From Paenibacillus_AB hodogayensis (lineage in GTDB: Bacteria > Bacillota > Bacilli > Paenibacillales > NBRC-103111), in assembly GCF_039536325.1 (NCBI RefSeq), contig NZ_BAAAYO010000002.1, positions 372,001 through 436,000 on the forward strand: DNA of 64,000 nt, written 5' to 3'. The position numbers and the translations under genes are program-made. Below the pieces are notes generated by a model that ran no database searches, was not told the origin of the DNA, and saw nothing but the letters and a program-made list of their open reading frames with translations. Below are positions 16,268 through 26,218 of the stretch, piece after piece (within the stretch, counting starts at the first letter, position 1; each line of letters opens with the position of its first letter).

Positions 16268-16329
16268 ATAAACGTCAAAACATAAAACAGCGGAATCCGA
16301 TTATAGAAATGAACGCGGAGGAATCGAAT

Positions 16330-17121
16330 GTGCAGAAGCAATTGAATGAAAGCAACGAGCTGGCCTGGAACCAGCAGGCATACGACGCCTGGGTCAACCG
16401 GTTCGGCACGCCCGAAGCGGCGGCGGCCAAAATCGTCCAGGACCCGCTGGCGCGCATCCGCTCCTTCGCCCGCTTCGCCGGCGAACTGAACGGCCGCAAG
16501 GCGGCCAATCTGCTCGGCTCCCATGGCCATAAAGCCGTTGCCATGGCGCTGCTCGGCGCCGATGTAACCGTCGTCGACTTCGCCTCCGAGAACGCCCGCT
16601 ACGCGCGGCAGCTGGCAGAAGCGGCCGGAGCGCCGATCCGCTATATCGTCTCCGACGTGCTGGAGCTGCCGTCCGAAGAGCTGACCGGCGATTACGATCT
16701 CGTCGTCATGGAATTCGGCATATTGCACTATTTCCTCGATCTCGAGCCGCTGGCTGCCGTCATTGCCGGTCTGCTCCGTTCGGGAGGCAGGTTCGTGCTG
16801 CAAGATTTCCATCCGGTCTCGACGAAGCTGATCCAATCCCGGGGAACGACAGCCAACATCCGCAAGCACAAGGTGAACGGCGATTATTTCGATACGTCGC
16901 TGGAGGAAACCAGCGTCAGCTACGCTAAATTCGTGCCGGAGTCGGCCCAGTCCGACCTTCACAAAGTGAAGCTGCGCAAATGGACGCTCGGCGAGATCGT
17001 CACCGGCATCGCCTCGGCCGGCCTGTTCATCCGCCTGCTCGAGGAGGAGCCAAATGCTTCGTCGGACGCGTTCGACAAAGGCATTCCGAAGACGTTCACG
17101 CTCGTCGCCGAGAAGCTGTGA
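16330..17121 (+). CDS. Class I SAM-dependent methyltransferase
   Basis: A 263-residue protein of the Rossmann-fold methyltransferase type. Motif I NLLGSHGHKAVAMALLGADV, acidic end of strand 2 VVDFASEN, motif III ISDV-like IRYIVSDVLELP and motif IV DLVVMEFGILHYF, then GGRFVLQDFHP. The GTG at 16330 is chosen because GGAGG is eight bases upstream; the ATG at 16309 has no site. Similar to small-molecule O/N-methyltransferases; the substrate is not readable. Transcribed alone, between its own promoter and a strong terminator. Confidence 0.9.
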   Translation: MQKQLNESNELAWNQQAYDAWVNRFGTPEAAAAKIVQDPLARIRSFARFAGELNGRKAANLLGSHGHKAVAMALLGADVTVVDFASENARYARQLAEAAGAPIRYIVSDVLELPSEELTGDYDLVVMEFGILHYFLDLEPLAAVIAGLLRSGGRFVLQDFHPVSTKLIQSRGTTANIRKHKVNGDYFDTSLEETSVSYAKFVPESAQSDLHKVKLRKWTLGEIVTGIASAGLFIRLLEEEPNASSDAFDKGIPKTFTLVAEKL

Positions 17122-17145
17122 TCGAACTGCGCAGCAGGCAAAAAG

Positions 17146-17186
17146 ACGCCCGGCATCCGCTATTTAGCGGATGCGAGGGCGTTTTT
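17146..17186. terminator. Strong bidirectional terminator
   Basis: ACGCCC, CATCCGC, loop, GCGGATG, GGGCGT followed by TTTTT (plus strand), and preceded by AAAAAG, so it also works for the converging glycosidase gene. The remaining bases up to 17317 hold nothing else. Confidence 0.9.
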
Positions 17187-17317
17187 CGCATCTTGGTCGT
17201 TTACTCGATCGATCGGGAGCTTGCCGGGGTAAACCCGACCGAGGTAGCGTCGTCTCATCGCTAGGGACCAAACTCTACTTCAGGACACGAACCCCGCCGG
17301 CAATGATCCCGCAACGG

Positions 17318-20300
17318 TTAAGGATCGATCAAGGTGAAGCTGTCGAACAGGCTCGGGTTTTTGCTTTCGGCGATTCCGCGCGTCCAGAAGACGTAATTTT
17401 GCCGTCCGTCCTGGAAGTCCGAATCGTTGACGATCATGTTGTACCCGATTTTGTTCCCCGCCGCCAACCGGCCCAGGAGCCCCTTGACGATGGAGTCGGC
17501 GGGAATTTTCGCTTCATAGTATGTTTTGCCGTTCGGATTGTCTCTCACGATCTGGAACTGCACCGTATTCGGGATAACGCCGGTCTGATTGGGCGCAGAG
17601 GCCACGAACACGTAGCCGAGAAGCTGCCCGAAGTCGTTCAGCGCCAAGCCGAAGTCGACATCGTCGGCTTTGTAGCCTCCGCCCTTGTCGTTGAGCGGAT
17701 CGATTCCGATCTGGATGGAATCGTTTTTCCATATACCGGACGGCGGCTCCGCCGCTTTATGAATCTGGTCCGTTACGTCGACGGCCACGTACAGATTGGC
17801 GCTGTCCCATTTCAGGTACGCCGTCGCGTCAAGATCGTCGTGATCGTACAGTCCGGAGGCATTGTGCTCCTCCCGGCTCAGATGGATCGGATAAGCGTCG
17901 CTCCAGTCTTGCAGATTGCCGTCGATCACCGGAGCCGTCGTCGCCTTCGAGATGAGCAGGAAATCGAGCGGCAGGGCATCGTCGTTGAAAATCACCCGGT
18001 TTTTGACCGTATCCCGGACTTGAAGCTGCAGCTTATGTTCGTTGAACGGCCGCTGGGTGCGATCCGTCCAAACGAAGTCCAGATCCGCCGTTCCGCCAAG
18101 CGCGACCGTAAAGGCGTCGCCCCCCGGCACGACCGGCTGCAAAGCTGTTCCATCCGGCCCCTTCAAGGCGACGGTGCCCGTCTTCGGAATACTAGACGTC
18201 CCCTTCAGCCGGACCGTCACTTTCGACAGACTGCTTACGGGAGCCGTGACCGGCAGCAGCTTTGCCTGAATGGCATCCGCCACGTTCAGCTTGAACCGCA
18301 GCGAATCCACCGGTTTGCCGTCCAGCACCAATTGCATGTTGACATCGTACAGCCCTTTGGCCGCATTGGCCGGAGCCTTGATCGCATAGGTCAGGTTTGA
18401 CGTCTGCCCGCCGCCGATGGAAATCTGCGACGTCACCGGCTGAGTCTGCACCTGCTCCCAGCCGGCCGGAAAGCTCCAGTTGACGGTAGCGGTCTGGCTG
18501 ACGGACCTCCGGTTCGTCAACGAGACGGTGACGGCGCTGCTTTCGTCAGCCTCGATGACCGAGTTCAGCGGGGTGGCCGAAGCCATGACCGCCGTGGAGC
18601 GCACCGGTTCGGAAGCGACGATGCTTTGGACCGCCCCCGCGAACTCTCTCGCCAGCATATTATACACATAGCTCTTCGCATACCTGGAGGATGCGGACGC
18701 TTGTTCCGCAATCCGTCCGTAACGGTTCGCCCTCATAACCGCCGAGGTCGAGACGGGCATCAAGCCGAATGCCCCGATCTTGTGATCGTAAGCGTACCGC
18801 GCCGTAGCGGCGTCGCTCGTGCCTTGCGTTCCCAGCTTGGCGGCATAATCGAGCTGCACCGAAGATACCTGCTGCTCCTGCTTCGCCCGGATCAGCGATA
18901 CGGAAGCCCGTTCGGCGTAATTGTACAGCGATTCCAGGGCAACGTAGGCTTTGTTCCGGTCAAGGACATTGCCCGCAACATGGCCGGCCACGGCGCTCAT
19001 CAGAGCGTACACGTCCTTGATCGCCTGTTCGATGCCGGCTGCTCGAGCGGCCGGCTGCACTGCGGCAAGCGCATTCGCCATGTTCGTATGGATTCTGGCC
19101 AATTCCGCGACAGAAGCGGCTGCCGCCGTGCTACCCGCCGGGCCGGACGCCTCCAGTTTGCCGGCCGCTTCCGCTTTCTTCTCGGCCAGCAGCGTCGCCG
19201 CCGATGCATACACGCTTCCGGTTCCCAATCCGCGCACGTAAACCGGAGAGCCCCCTGCTTGAAGCGCTACCGTTCCGTTCGCGACCGCAAGCTGGCTTTC
19301 GTTGCCGTTGACGTCGATCTTCGTAACCGAACCGTTTGCCCCGTAAGCGGGCAGGACGACCGGGGAGGTCGGAGCGTTAGCCGGCGGCGTATTGCCGTAG
19401 TTGACTTTTTTCCACAAAGCTACGATCGGCTCGTTGTCATTCAGAAACAGATGAGCTTCCACGCTCGCGTCCCCGGTATCCACCTTGCCGGCGTAGAGCG
19501 ATTGGTCGAGCGTCGTCATCAGATTATGCAGGGCGACATAAGCCAGCTTCGGTCTGCCGTCCCCGTCGGTTACGCCGAAACTCGTGTTGTAGAAATTGTC
19601 GTCGAAGCCGGCGTTTTTCCATGTAAAATGGTCCTGCTTCACGGTCTGGTCGATGATCCGGTCGATGAGATAGCCGCGCACCGCGTAGTCCCGCTGCACC
19701 TCCTGCGAAACGGACGGGTATCCGGCCAACGCCGTCGGCCAGCCAGACTCCGATACATACAGGTCCTTCCAGCCCCCCAGGTCGTTCAACAGCTGCTTGA
19801 CGCCGTTCGTCTGGTTCTGGATGAAGCCGTCCGGCATGACGCCGTACGTATACCGGTGATAGGAGAAGGCGTCGGCGTAGTCGTAAGAGCCCAACTCCAG
19901 TTCGCCCGGCAAGATGTTCACCGCACCCGACGTATGGTCCCCGGCCATCAGCACCGCATCCGGATCGGCCTGCTTCATATTGACGTAGAACGTCTTCTGG
20001 AGCTGAACGATCTCCTGCGGGGTGTAAGGAAGCACCCCAAGCTCGGGTTCGTTCGGCATCTCCCACTGGCGAATCCGATCCTTGTAGCGCTGGACCAGCG
20101 TGCGGGTAAAATCGCCGAGCCCCTTCAGTCCCTGCGCCGTATCGACCACGCCGTTGGCATCATAGGCGCCGTTGTACGGAATGCCCATGATCGGCGTTAC
20201 ATTAATGCCGTACTGGCCGAACTTGTTGACGATCTCGTCAAACGTCGTCCAGTCGTACGAGCCGTTGTTTTTGTCCACCAGCGCCCAGTTCAGCTCCTGG

Positions 20301-22345
20301 CGGGCGTGCTTGACGCCCATCTTGGCGATCGAGCGAAGCAGGTCTTCGTCCCACGATAAGTCGTACCCCGTGTTGAAGCCGTATGGAGACTCGTTATCCA
20401 GATCGAGGCCGGTCGTGGGCGCCGCCTGCTTGATGACGGCGATACGCATCCGCTTCGTATACTGGTCGGCCTTGACGCCGTTCACATACAGCTCTGTCGT
20501 GACGTCGTACGTACCGGTCTGCTGAAGAACGGGCTGGAACGGAATCGTGTCCGTCTTCCGCTCGTCGGCGTTCACCGCGTACGTCCGCTGTCCCGACGCC
20601 ACGACCGCCTTGTCGCCGTCCGCTTTCGCCACCGAATAACCGACGGTAAAGGAGCCGGCCGTATTGCCGCCGATCAGCGTCACATCGATCCCTTTAGGCT
20701 GGGACTGCTCGAACACGCCCGAGAAATCGCCGGAAGGGAGCGCATAGAACGTATACGGAACGTCCAGCGGCTTAATCTCAAGATCGTCGATTTCCAGCTC
20801 CAGTCCGCCGATCGTCTCGAATTGCAAGCCGCCTCGGGTCGGCGCCTGCTCATCCACGTCCTGGAAGTCGACCACCTTCACTCCGTCGATGTACAGCCGG
20901 TGGTTTACCCCCGCCGCCTCCAGCTTGTATTCGTGCCAGCCGTCAATCAGCGACTGGTAATAGCTGCCGTTCTGGTAAGGGCCGAGTGGCGCTTTGCGGA
21001 ACATGATGTATTTGGCGTTATGCGTGGACCATTCCACGGTATTGTGACTTACCGCCGTATTGCGGTAACGGAGCCTCCATAAATTATAGGATGCGTTCGG
21101 ATCCGGGTTGGTCCGCTTGTATTTGGCCTTGAAGGTAACGGTGAAATTGTCCAGATTGCCGTAGAACGGATGAACGAATTTGGCTATGCTGCTCTGGCCG
21201 CTGACGCTGTTGCCGAAACGCAGCACCTTTTTGCCCTCGTCATCGGCTACGGAAACGTCCGGCTGATTGCCTTGGACGCTCCAATTGGGAGGAACGCTGC
21301 CGACGGTATCGCTCTCAAAATCGGTATAGTAGCGGTTGAATGGCCGGACCGCCAATACATTCTCGCCCGTTTGCGGATAGCGTCCCACCCGTTCCGTCCC
21401 TTGGTAGGCGTACAACGCATAGCTTACGCTGGAAGCGCGGGGCGTGCCGGGAATGTGCACGTTGAACTCGCCACCCGTCTGCTCCACCGCAGCCGTGCGG
21501 AAGCCGGGCTCCGAGCCATAGCGGTAATACACCGCCGCCGTAACCGGTCCGGTTGCGTTCGGGACGGTGAATTTCCCTGTCACATCGGCGTTGTAATACG
21601 TATAGGTCGGCAGCTCCTTGGAGAACGCAAGCGACAGCGGCGAGTGATCTACATACGGAATGGTCTCGACGTTGTCTACCCTCAGCGTCGCATTTTTGGC
21701 GCCGAAGCCGATCGTGCCTCCCGTGTGCGACGTATCTGCCGGTGTGACGGCGACCAGCACGCCGTCGATCCGCAGCTCGAACTCATTCCCTTTGACAGAA
21801 ATGGCGTAGTCGTGCCAAGCGTTAAAGCTGAAATTGCTTAACAAGGCGGACACGTTAACGGTGTTGCCGATCCGCGAATCGACGCCGTCCGCGTATTTGC
21901 CGAAATAAACGGCGGTTCCGATCTGCCTGAACTCGAAGTAGTAATAATTGGCGGAAGAGGATGCCGTATTATAGCGGAAAAGAGCGCGAGCGTATTTGGG
22001 CGCGCCCGAAGCGGCGTCGCCGTATTTCGCTTTGAAACGGAACTCGTAATCCGTTTTGGCCGTCTCGTAGTTCGTCCAGTTGGACGGCTTCGCCCGGACC
22101 GTCGGATAAGCTGCCCCCGAGGCGTCGAGCACGCCAACCCGGGAGCCCAAGGAAGCGTCTGTTTCCTTCGCCCAGGGGGTTCCGTCCCACTGATTGACAG
22201 CGCCTTCAAAACTTTCTTGAAAATATGCGGGTCCCGCCGGGTCTCCCCATGCCGTAACCGGCACCGAGACAAGCCCGGCCAGCAGCGCTGCGATAAGCAG
22301 CAGGCTGATTCTCGTACGATTCGCCATCCATCTTCCTAATGCCAA
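17318..22345 (-). CDS. Large secreted multidomain glycoside hydrolase (clan GH-A type) with CBM9-like C-terminus
   Basis: A 1675-residue exported polysaccharidase. Order: signal peptide (to about 32); concanavalin/LamG-like domain (about 38-210, ESFEG...); Ig-like linker; second LamG-like domain (about 340-530); TIM-barrel domain (about 650-960) with the clan GH-A acid/base motif MPNEPELG (Glu near 765) and nucleophile candidate SESGWPT (Glu near 867), GH39-like in layout; helical region; NEW3-type domain (about 1250-1350); CBM9/DOMON-like domain (about 1465-1670, VIDGNLQDWSDA, YVFWTRG). TTG 22345 is eight bases after AAGGAGGG; ATG 22327 is an alternative. Last gene of the lpl-type operon, so its products are probably imported by that transporter. 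Substrate unknown. Confidence 0.88.
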   Translation of the reverse strand: MALGRWMANRTRISLLLIAALLAGLVSVPVTAWGDPAGPAYFQESFEGAVNQWDGTPWAKETDASLGSRVGVLDASGAAYPTVRAKPSNWTNYETAKTDYEFRFKAKYGDAASGAPKYARALFRYNTASSSANYYYFEFRQIGTAVYFGKYADGVDSRIGNTVNVSALLSNFSFNAWHDYAISVKGNEFELRIDGVLVAVTPADTSHTGGTIGFGAKNATLRVDNVETIPYVDHSPLSLAFSKELPTYTYYNADVTGKFTVPNATGPVTAAVYYRYGSEPGFRTAAVEQTGGEFNVHIPGTPRASSVSYALYAYQGTERVGRYPQTGENVLAVRPFNRYYTDFESDTVGSVPPNWSVQGNQPDVSVADDEGKKVLRFGNSVSGQSSIAKFVHPFYGNLDNFTVTFKAKYKRTNPDPNASYNLWRLRYRNTAVSHNTVEWSTHNAKYIMFRKAPLGPYQNGSYYQSLIDGWHEYKLEAAGVNHRLYIDGVKVVDFQDVDEQAPTRGGLQFETIGGLELEIDDLEIKPLDVPYTFYALPSGDFSGVFEQSQPKGIDVTLIGGNTAGSFTVGYSVAKADGDKAVVASGQRTYAVNADERKTDTIPFQPVLQQTGTYDVTTELYVNGVKADQYTKRMRIAVIKQAAPTTGLDLDNESPYGFNTGYDLSWDEDLLRSIAKMGVKHARQELNWALVDKNNGSYDWTTFDEIVNKFGQYGINVTPIMGIPYNGAYDANGVVDTAQGLKGLGDFTRTLVQRYKDRIRQWEMPNEPELGVLPYTPQEIVQLQKTFYVNMKQADPDAVLMAGDHTSGAVNILPGELELGSYDYADAFSYHRYTYGVMPDGFIQNQTNGVKQLLNDLGGWKDLYVSESGWPTALAGYPSVSQEVQRDYAVRGYLIDRIIDQTVKQDHFTWKNAGFDDNFYNTSFGVTDGDGRPKLAYVALHNLMTTLDQSLYAGKVDTGDASVEAHLFLNDNEPIVALWKKVNYGNTPPANAPTSPVVLPAYGANGSVTKIDVNGNESQLAVANGTVALQAGGSPVYVRGLGTGSVYASAATLLAEKKAEAAGKLEASGPAGSTAAAASVAELARIHTNMANALAAVQPAARAAGIEQAIKDVYALMSAVAGHVAGNVLDRNKAYVALESLYNYAERASVSLIRAKQEQQVSSVQLDYAAKLGTQGTSDAATARYAYDHKIGAFGLMPVSTSAVMRANRYGRIAEQASASSRYAKSYVYNMLAREFAGAVQSIVASEPVRSTAVMASATPLNSVIEADESSAVTVSLTNRRSVSQTATVNWSFPAGWEQVQTQPVTSQISIGGGQTSNLTYAIKAPANAAKGLYDVNMQLVLDGKPVDSLRFKLNVADAIQAKLLPVTAPVSSLSKVTVRLKGTSSIPKTGTVALKGPDGTALQPVVPGGDAFTVALGGTADLDFVWTDRTQRPFNEHKLQLQVRDTVKNRVIFNDDALPLDFLLISKATTAPVIDGNLQDWSDAYPIHLSREEHNASGLYDHDDLDATAYLKWDSANLYVAVDVTDQIHKAAEPPSGIWKNDSIQIGIDPLNDKGGGYKADDVDFGLALNDFGQLLGYVFVASAPNQTGVIPNTVQFQIVRDNPNGKTYYEAKIPADSIVKGLLGRLAAGNKIGYNMIVNDSDFQDGRQNYVFWTRGIAESKNPSLFDSFTLIDP

Positions 22346-22454
22346 CTTAATTCCCTCCTTATCGGACTATGACTGTATTGAGACGGACTGTCATGCTGCG
22401 ATGACAGTCCGTGCTGCTTGCGGGCGATTCGTGTTGGGGTTACGCTGGGACCTC

Positions 22455-24104
22455 CTAATAGCCGGCGTACGAATCGACTTTGGAAATGTACGCCTTATCC
22501 TTGTTATCTTGGAAGTACTTTGTGTAGTATTGGTCGACCTGGGCGCCGCCGGACTTCTCCCATACGTCCTTGGACTCCTTGATCGCTTGCTCGGCCGTAT
22601 AGGACGAGCCGCTGACGATCGCCTTTTGCAGCAGCTCCAAATATTTGAAGCCGTTCGAGCTGACCAGCGTCAGTTCCTTGGGCAGCGGCGGAAGGAAGCC
22701 GATATCCGAGTAGACCGGTCTGCTCTTGTCAATATACGCTTTCTTGCCCATCTCGTAGATGTTCGCCAGCTCCTTCTGCAGCGGATCGTCGAGATCGAGG
22801 CTGCTGGTCGGCTCGTTGCACGCTCCGAGGAAAATCGTGCTGCCGAGCGGTGTCCAGTAATCGTAGTTCCAATCCAGCTCTTTCTTGTTCTTCTCGCGGT
22901 CGATCGGTTCGGGGCAGCCGTTCTTGCCTTTCTTCCAATGCTCGCCCTCAAAGCCGTATTTCAGCGTGCGCAAGGTCGGCTCCGAAATGAGCCAGTCGAC
23001 GTACTGCATGACCGCGGCCGGATTTTTGGCATTGGCGTTGATCATCGCCACCGTTCCCGCCGGTACGTCGACCTCCGGACCGAAGTGACCGAAAGGACCG
23101 GCCGGCAGCTGGAGCGGAACGACTTCTGCGTTCGGGTTGTTTTTCTTCAGTGTCTGATACAGCGGCAGGTCGGAGGTGCCTTTGCCGCTCGCGTACATGC
23201 CGAGCTTGCCGTTTACCCAGTCCTGCTTGGCTTTCTCCCCGCCCTTGTCGGCCAGGAAGTCTTTGTCGACGGAGCCGGAATCGTACAGCTGCTTTTTGAA
23301 TTCAAGCGCCGCCTTGGCCCGGTCGAAATCGTGGTACAGCTTGCCATCCTTGTCGATCTGCCACGTGCTGCTGCCGAAGATGGCGTTGATGATGCCGTCG
23401 CCGGACTGGCTCAGGTTGAAGCCGAACGTATCCTTCTTCTGGTTGCCGTCCGGATCCGATTCCGCGAAAGCCTTGGACACTTTCAGCAGATCTTCCGGCG
23501 TCTTCGGCATGTCCAGATTCAGCTTCTTCAGCCAATCGTTGCGGATGAGCAGTGTAATGTGCTGCCGCAGACCGGTGACCCGGCCGATTTCGTAGTTTTT
23601 GCCGTCATCCTTGACGCCCGTCTTCTTCAGCGCGGAATATTGGCCGACCAGCTTCTTGTAGTTGGTGCTGTTCTTCTCGATCAGATCGTCCAGCGGGATG
23701 ACCTGCTTGGACACGTACAGATTATTGCGGTAATCGCCGTTATACGTAATAATCAGGTCCGGCGCCGTGTTCGAGGCGAAGAGCGTATTGAATTTGGCCA
23801 CCTCGCCGGTACGCGGCACGACGACGAATTCGACTTCGACAGGCGAATTTTTGTTAATCCATTCGGTCCAGCGGTTTTTGGTAAAATCCCCTTCCCCTTG
23901 CGGAATTTGTCCGCGGTCGTATTGGGTTACGGTAATTTTCGGCCTTTCCTTCGGAGCAGCCGGAGAGGACTTGTCCCCCGTGCCGGGCGCTCCCGACGAA
24001 CCCTGCGTGCCGGCGCCGCCCGAGCAGGCGGCCAGCAGCGTTCCCATCGTCATGACCGCGGCCAAAGCGGACATGCCGGCGCGTCTGCTTGTGTTTTCTT
24101 TCAT
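22455..24104 (-). CDS. ABC transporter substrate-binding lipoprotein (LplA-like)
   Basis: A 549-residue family 1 solute-binding protein. Lipobox LLAAC with Cys27 after a short hydrophobic signal, then a low-complexity Gly/Ser linker; KFNTLFASNTAPDLIITYNGD and GRVTGLRQHITLLIRNDWL are typical of LplA/YtcQ proteins for oligosaccharides. It lies 21 bp downstream of the permease gene and 109 bp upstream of the glycosidase on the same transcript. Captures sugar at the outer membrane face. No ATPase gene is nearby, as usual for this class, which shares MsmX. Confidence 0.94.
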   Translation of the reverse strand: MKENTSRRAGMSALAAVMTMGTLLAACSGGAGTQGSSGAPGTGDKSSPAAPKERPKITVTQYDRGQIPQGEGDFTKNRWTEWINKNSPVEVEFVVVPRTGEVAKFNTLFASNTAPDLIITYNGDYRNNLYVSKQVIPLDDLIEKNSTNYKKLVGQYSALKKTGVKDDGKNYEIGRVTGLRQHITLLIRNDWLKKLNLDMPKTPEDLLKVSKAFAESDPDGNQKKDTFGFNLSQSGDGIINAIFGSSTWQIDKDGKLYHDFDRAKAALEFKKQLYDSGSVDKDFLADKGGEKAKQDWVNGKLGMYASGKGTSDLPLYQTLKKNNPNAEVVPLQLPAGPFGHFGPEVDVPAGTVAMINANAKNPAAVMQYVDWLISEPTLRTLKYGFEGEHWKKGKNGCPEPIDREKNKKELDWNYDYWTPLGSTIFLGACNEPTSSLDLDDPLQKELANIYEMGKKAYIDKSRPVYSDIGFLPPLPKELTLVSSNGFKYLELLQKAIVSGSSYTAEQAIKESKDVWEKSGGAQVDQYYTKYFQDNKDKAYISKVDSYAGY

Positions 24105-24125
24105 GTTCTGTATCCCCCTTATCCT

Positions 24126-25016
24126 TTATCCTTTGATGGAGCCGATCAGCATCCCTTTGACGAAATACTTTTGCAGAAACGGATACACGATCAGCATCGG
24201 AATAACCATCACCATAATGCCTGCAGCCCGGATTGACTGCGGCGTAATTTGGCTCAGCATATCGGCCGATTCGCTCATGCTCAGCTGTCCGTTGATTTCC
24301 TGCAGCATTTCCTGATTTTGCACCATATTTTGCACGAGCAGCGACAAGTTCTGCTTGGCGGCATCGTTGATGAAGATCAGCAGGCCGAAGAACGCATTCC
24401 AGTGTCCGACTCCGTAGAACAAGGAGAGCGCGGCCAATACCGGCAGCGACAGCGGCAGGAAGACGCGGTACAGCAGCCTCCACTCGCCGCAGCCGTCTAT
24501 GCGGGCGGCATCGACCAATTCTTCGGGAATCTGTTCGAAAAACGAACGGAGCACGAGCAAATTCCATGCGCTGACCAGGCCGGGCAGCCACAAAGCGGCG
24601 TACGAATCGATCAAGCCCAGCGATTTGACGAGCAGGAAGCCGGGAATGAGACCGGCGTTGAACAGCATCGTGAACACGATGGCCAGACTGAAAAAACGGC
24701 GTAAATAAAAGTAGCTGCGCGCCAACGGATAGGCGGCCATAATCGTGAACAGCATATTCAGCAGCGTCCCGACTACGGTGATGACCAGACTGTTCTTGAA
24801 TGCACGGATAACCGGCGTTCGGTCGATCAGCAGGTGATAGGAATCCATCGTGAAGCCGACGGGCCAGAACGCGACGTGGCCGGATGTAACCGCATCGTTG
24901 TTGCTTAGCGATACCGCGAACAAATGGACGATCGGCAGCACGCAGCTCAGCGCCAGCACGGACAAAATGACATAGTTAACGGAATAAAAGAGATGCTCTC
25001 CTCTGGATGCTTTCAT
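24126..25016 (-). CDS. Sugar ABC transporter permease (LplC/YtcP-like)
   Basis: A 296-residue inner-membrane permease with about six TM helices, and the EAA loop EQIPEELVDAARIDGCGEW (about residues 155-175) that docks the ATPase. Starts SRGEHLFYSVNYVILSVLAL, the usual opening of LplC-type permeases. Ends 21 bp before the binding-protein gene and starts 12 bp after the LplB gene. Confidence 0.95.
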   Translation of the reverse strand: MKASRGEHLFYSVNYVILSVLALSCVLPIVHLFAVSLSNNDAVTSGHVAFWPVGFTMDSYHLLIDRTPVIRAFKNSLVITVVGTLLNMLFTIMAAYPLARSYFYLRRFFSLAIVFTMLFNAGLIPGFLLVKSLGLIDSYAALWLPGLVSAWNLLVLRSFFEQIPEELVDAARIDGCGEWRLLYRVFLPLSLPVLAALSLFYGVGHWNAFFGLLIFINDAAKQNLSLLVQNMVQNQEMLQEINGQLSMSESADMLSQITPQSIRAAGIMVMVIPMLIVYPFLQKYFVKGMLIGSIKG

Positions 25017-25028
25017 GCGCCTTTCCTC

Positions 25029-26003
25029 CTACCAGATACTTTCCCCGTACCGGCGCGCGATCCGGTTGGCGGTAACGACCAGAATAAGGCCGATCAGCGA
25101 TTCGAAGAAGCCGAGCGCCGTACCGACGCTAAACATGTTGTTGCCGCGCAAGCCGCTCTTGTAATTCCATGTGCTGATGACTTCGGATACGTTCAGGACA
25201 GCGGAATTTTGCAGCACGTATACTTGGTCGAAGCCGACCTCCATCACGTTCCCCATGCTGAGAATGAGCACCAGCACGATCGTCGGCCGAATGCCCGGCA
25301 GTGTAATGTGCCACATCTGCCTCCATTTGGACGCCCCGTCGATGGCAGCGGCTTCATACAGCTCGGGGCTGACCCCGGCAAGCGCGGCCAAATAGATGAT
25401 CGCCCCCCAGCCGACCGACTTCCAGATCCCGGAGCCGATGAAGATCGACAACCAGCTGAGCTCCTTGTACAGGAACGGGTAGACCGATCCGGTTATTTTC
25501 TGCAGCAGCATATTGATCGTCCCGCCCTGCTGCGCGAACAAAGTGACGATAATTCCCCCGATAATAACCCAGTTCAGAAAATGCGGGATGTAGACGAACG
25601 ACTGCACCAGCTTCTTGAAAACCGCTTTCCTTACTTCATTCAGCAAAATCGCCAGTATAATCGGAAACGGAAAGCCGATGACAATGCTCAACAGACTAAT
25701 GACAAGCGTGTTGCGAATAATGTTCAGCATCATCGGATTGCTAAACAACAGCCTGAAGTTGTCGAAACCTACCCAAGGGCTGCCAAGAATGCCGTCCCGG
25801 AAGCTGTAATCCTTGAAGGCGATAACGAGACCACCCATCGGCACGTATTTGAAAATGACAAAATAGGCGATAATCGGCACGAATAAAATAAGCAGCGGGA
25901 CATTTTGCCGAAATCGTTTTCTTTTTTGCCTTTGCCGATGCAGGTCCGCGGGCCGTACACGCATGTTCAAAGGGACTTCGTTTGCTTTGGCTCCTTGAGC
26001 CAT
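25029..26003 (-). CDS. Sugar ABC transporter permease (LplB-like)
   Basis: A 324-residue permease, first gene of the transporter trio. The cytoplasmic basic N-terminus (RQRQKRKRFRQN) precedes six TM helices; FKYVPMGGLVIAFKDY is diagnostic for LplB-type permeases, and the EAA loop reads SPELYEAAAIDGASKWRQMW (about residues 215-235). Partner of the LplC-like permease and the lipoprotein. Lies 215 bp downstream of the AraC-type regulator gene, with a terminator between. Confidence 0.95.
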   Translation of the reverse strand: MAQGAKANEVPLNMRVRPADLHRQRQKRKRFRQNVPLLILFVPIIAYFVIFKYVPMGGLVIAFKDYSFRDGILGSPWVGFDNFRLLFSNPMMLNIIRNTLVISLLSIVIGFPFPIILAILLNEVRKAVFKKLVQSFVYIPHFLNWVIIGGIIVTLFAQQGGTINMLLQKITGSVYPFLYKELSWLSIFIGSGIWKSVGWGAIIYLAALAGVSPELYEAAAIDGASKWRQMWHITLPGIRPTIVLVLILSMGNVMEVGFDQVYVLQNSAVLNVSEVISTWNYKSGLRGNNMFSVGTALGFFESLIGLILVVTANRIARRYGESIW

Positions 26004-26150
26004 ACCGTTACCTCGCTTTCGTCTTAGGATGAAATGCCGCCTCCGACGCTGCCGGAAGCCGTCGCATCAAGTCCACCCTAATCTACTCCCGTCCCCACCG
26101 TTCCGGCAATATGCATGTTTCGTGCCCGTATATACGTAATTCCTCTACGC

Positions 26151-26203
26151 AAAAAAGACCGCAGATCGAGCGCCGTCCTTTCGTTTCAGCGTCTTTCGCG
26201 GTC
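26151..26203 (-). terminator. Terminator behind the membrane AraC regulator
   Basis: On the minus strand GACCGC (26203-26198) pairs with GCGGTC (26162-26157), followed by TTTTTT. The loop is long, so efficiency is uncertain and read-through into the transporter genes is possible. Confidence 0.55.
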
Positions 26204-26218
26204 GCTTGCAGCGCGTCC

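Noticed and set aside
16309..16329. ATG 16309 as methyltransferase start
   Set aside because: No ribosome binding site, while the GTG at 16330 has GGAGG at eight bases.
22401..24236. 611-codon open frame on the plus strand
   Set aside because: Antisense to the binding lipoprotein gene; no start signal and no recognisable domain.
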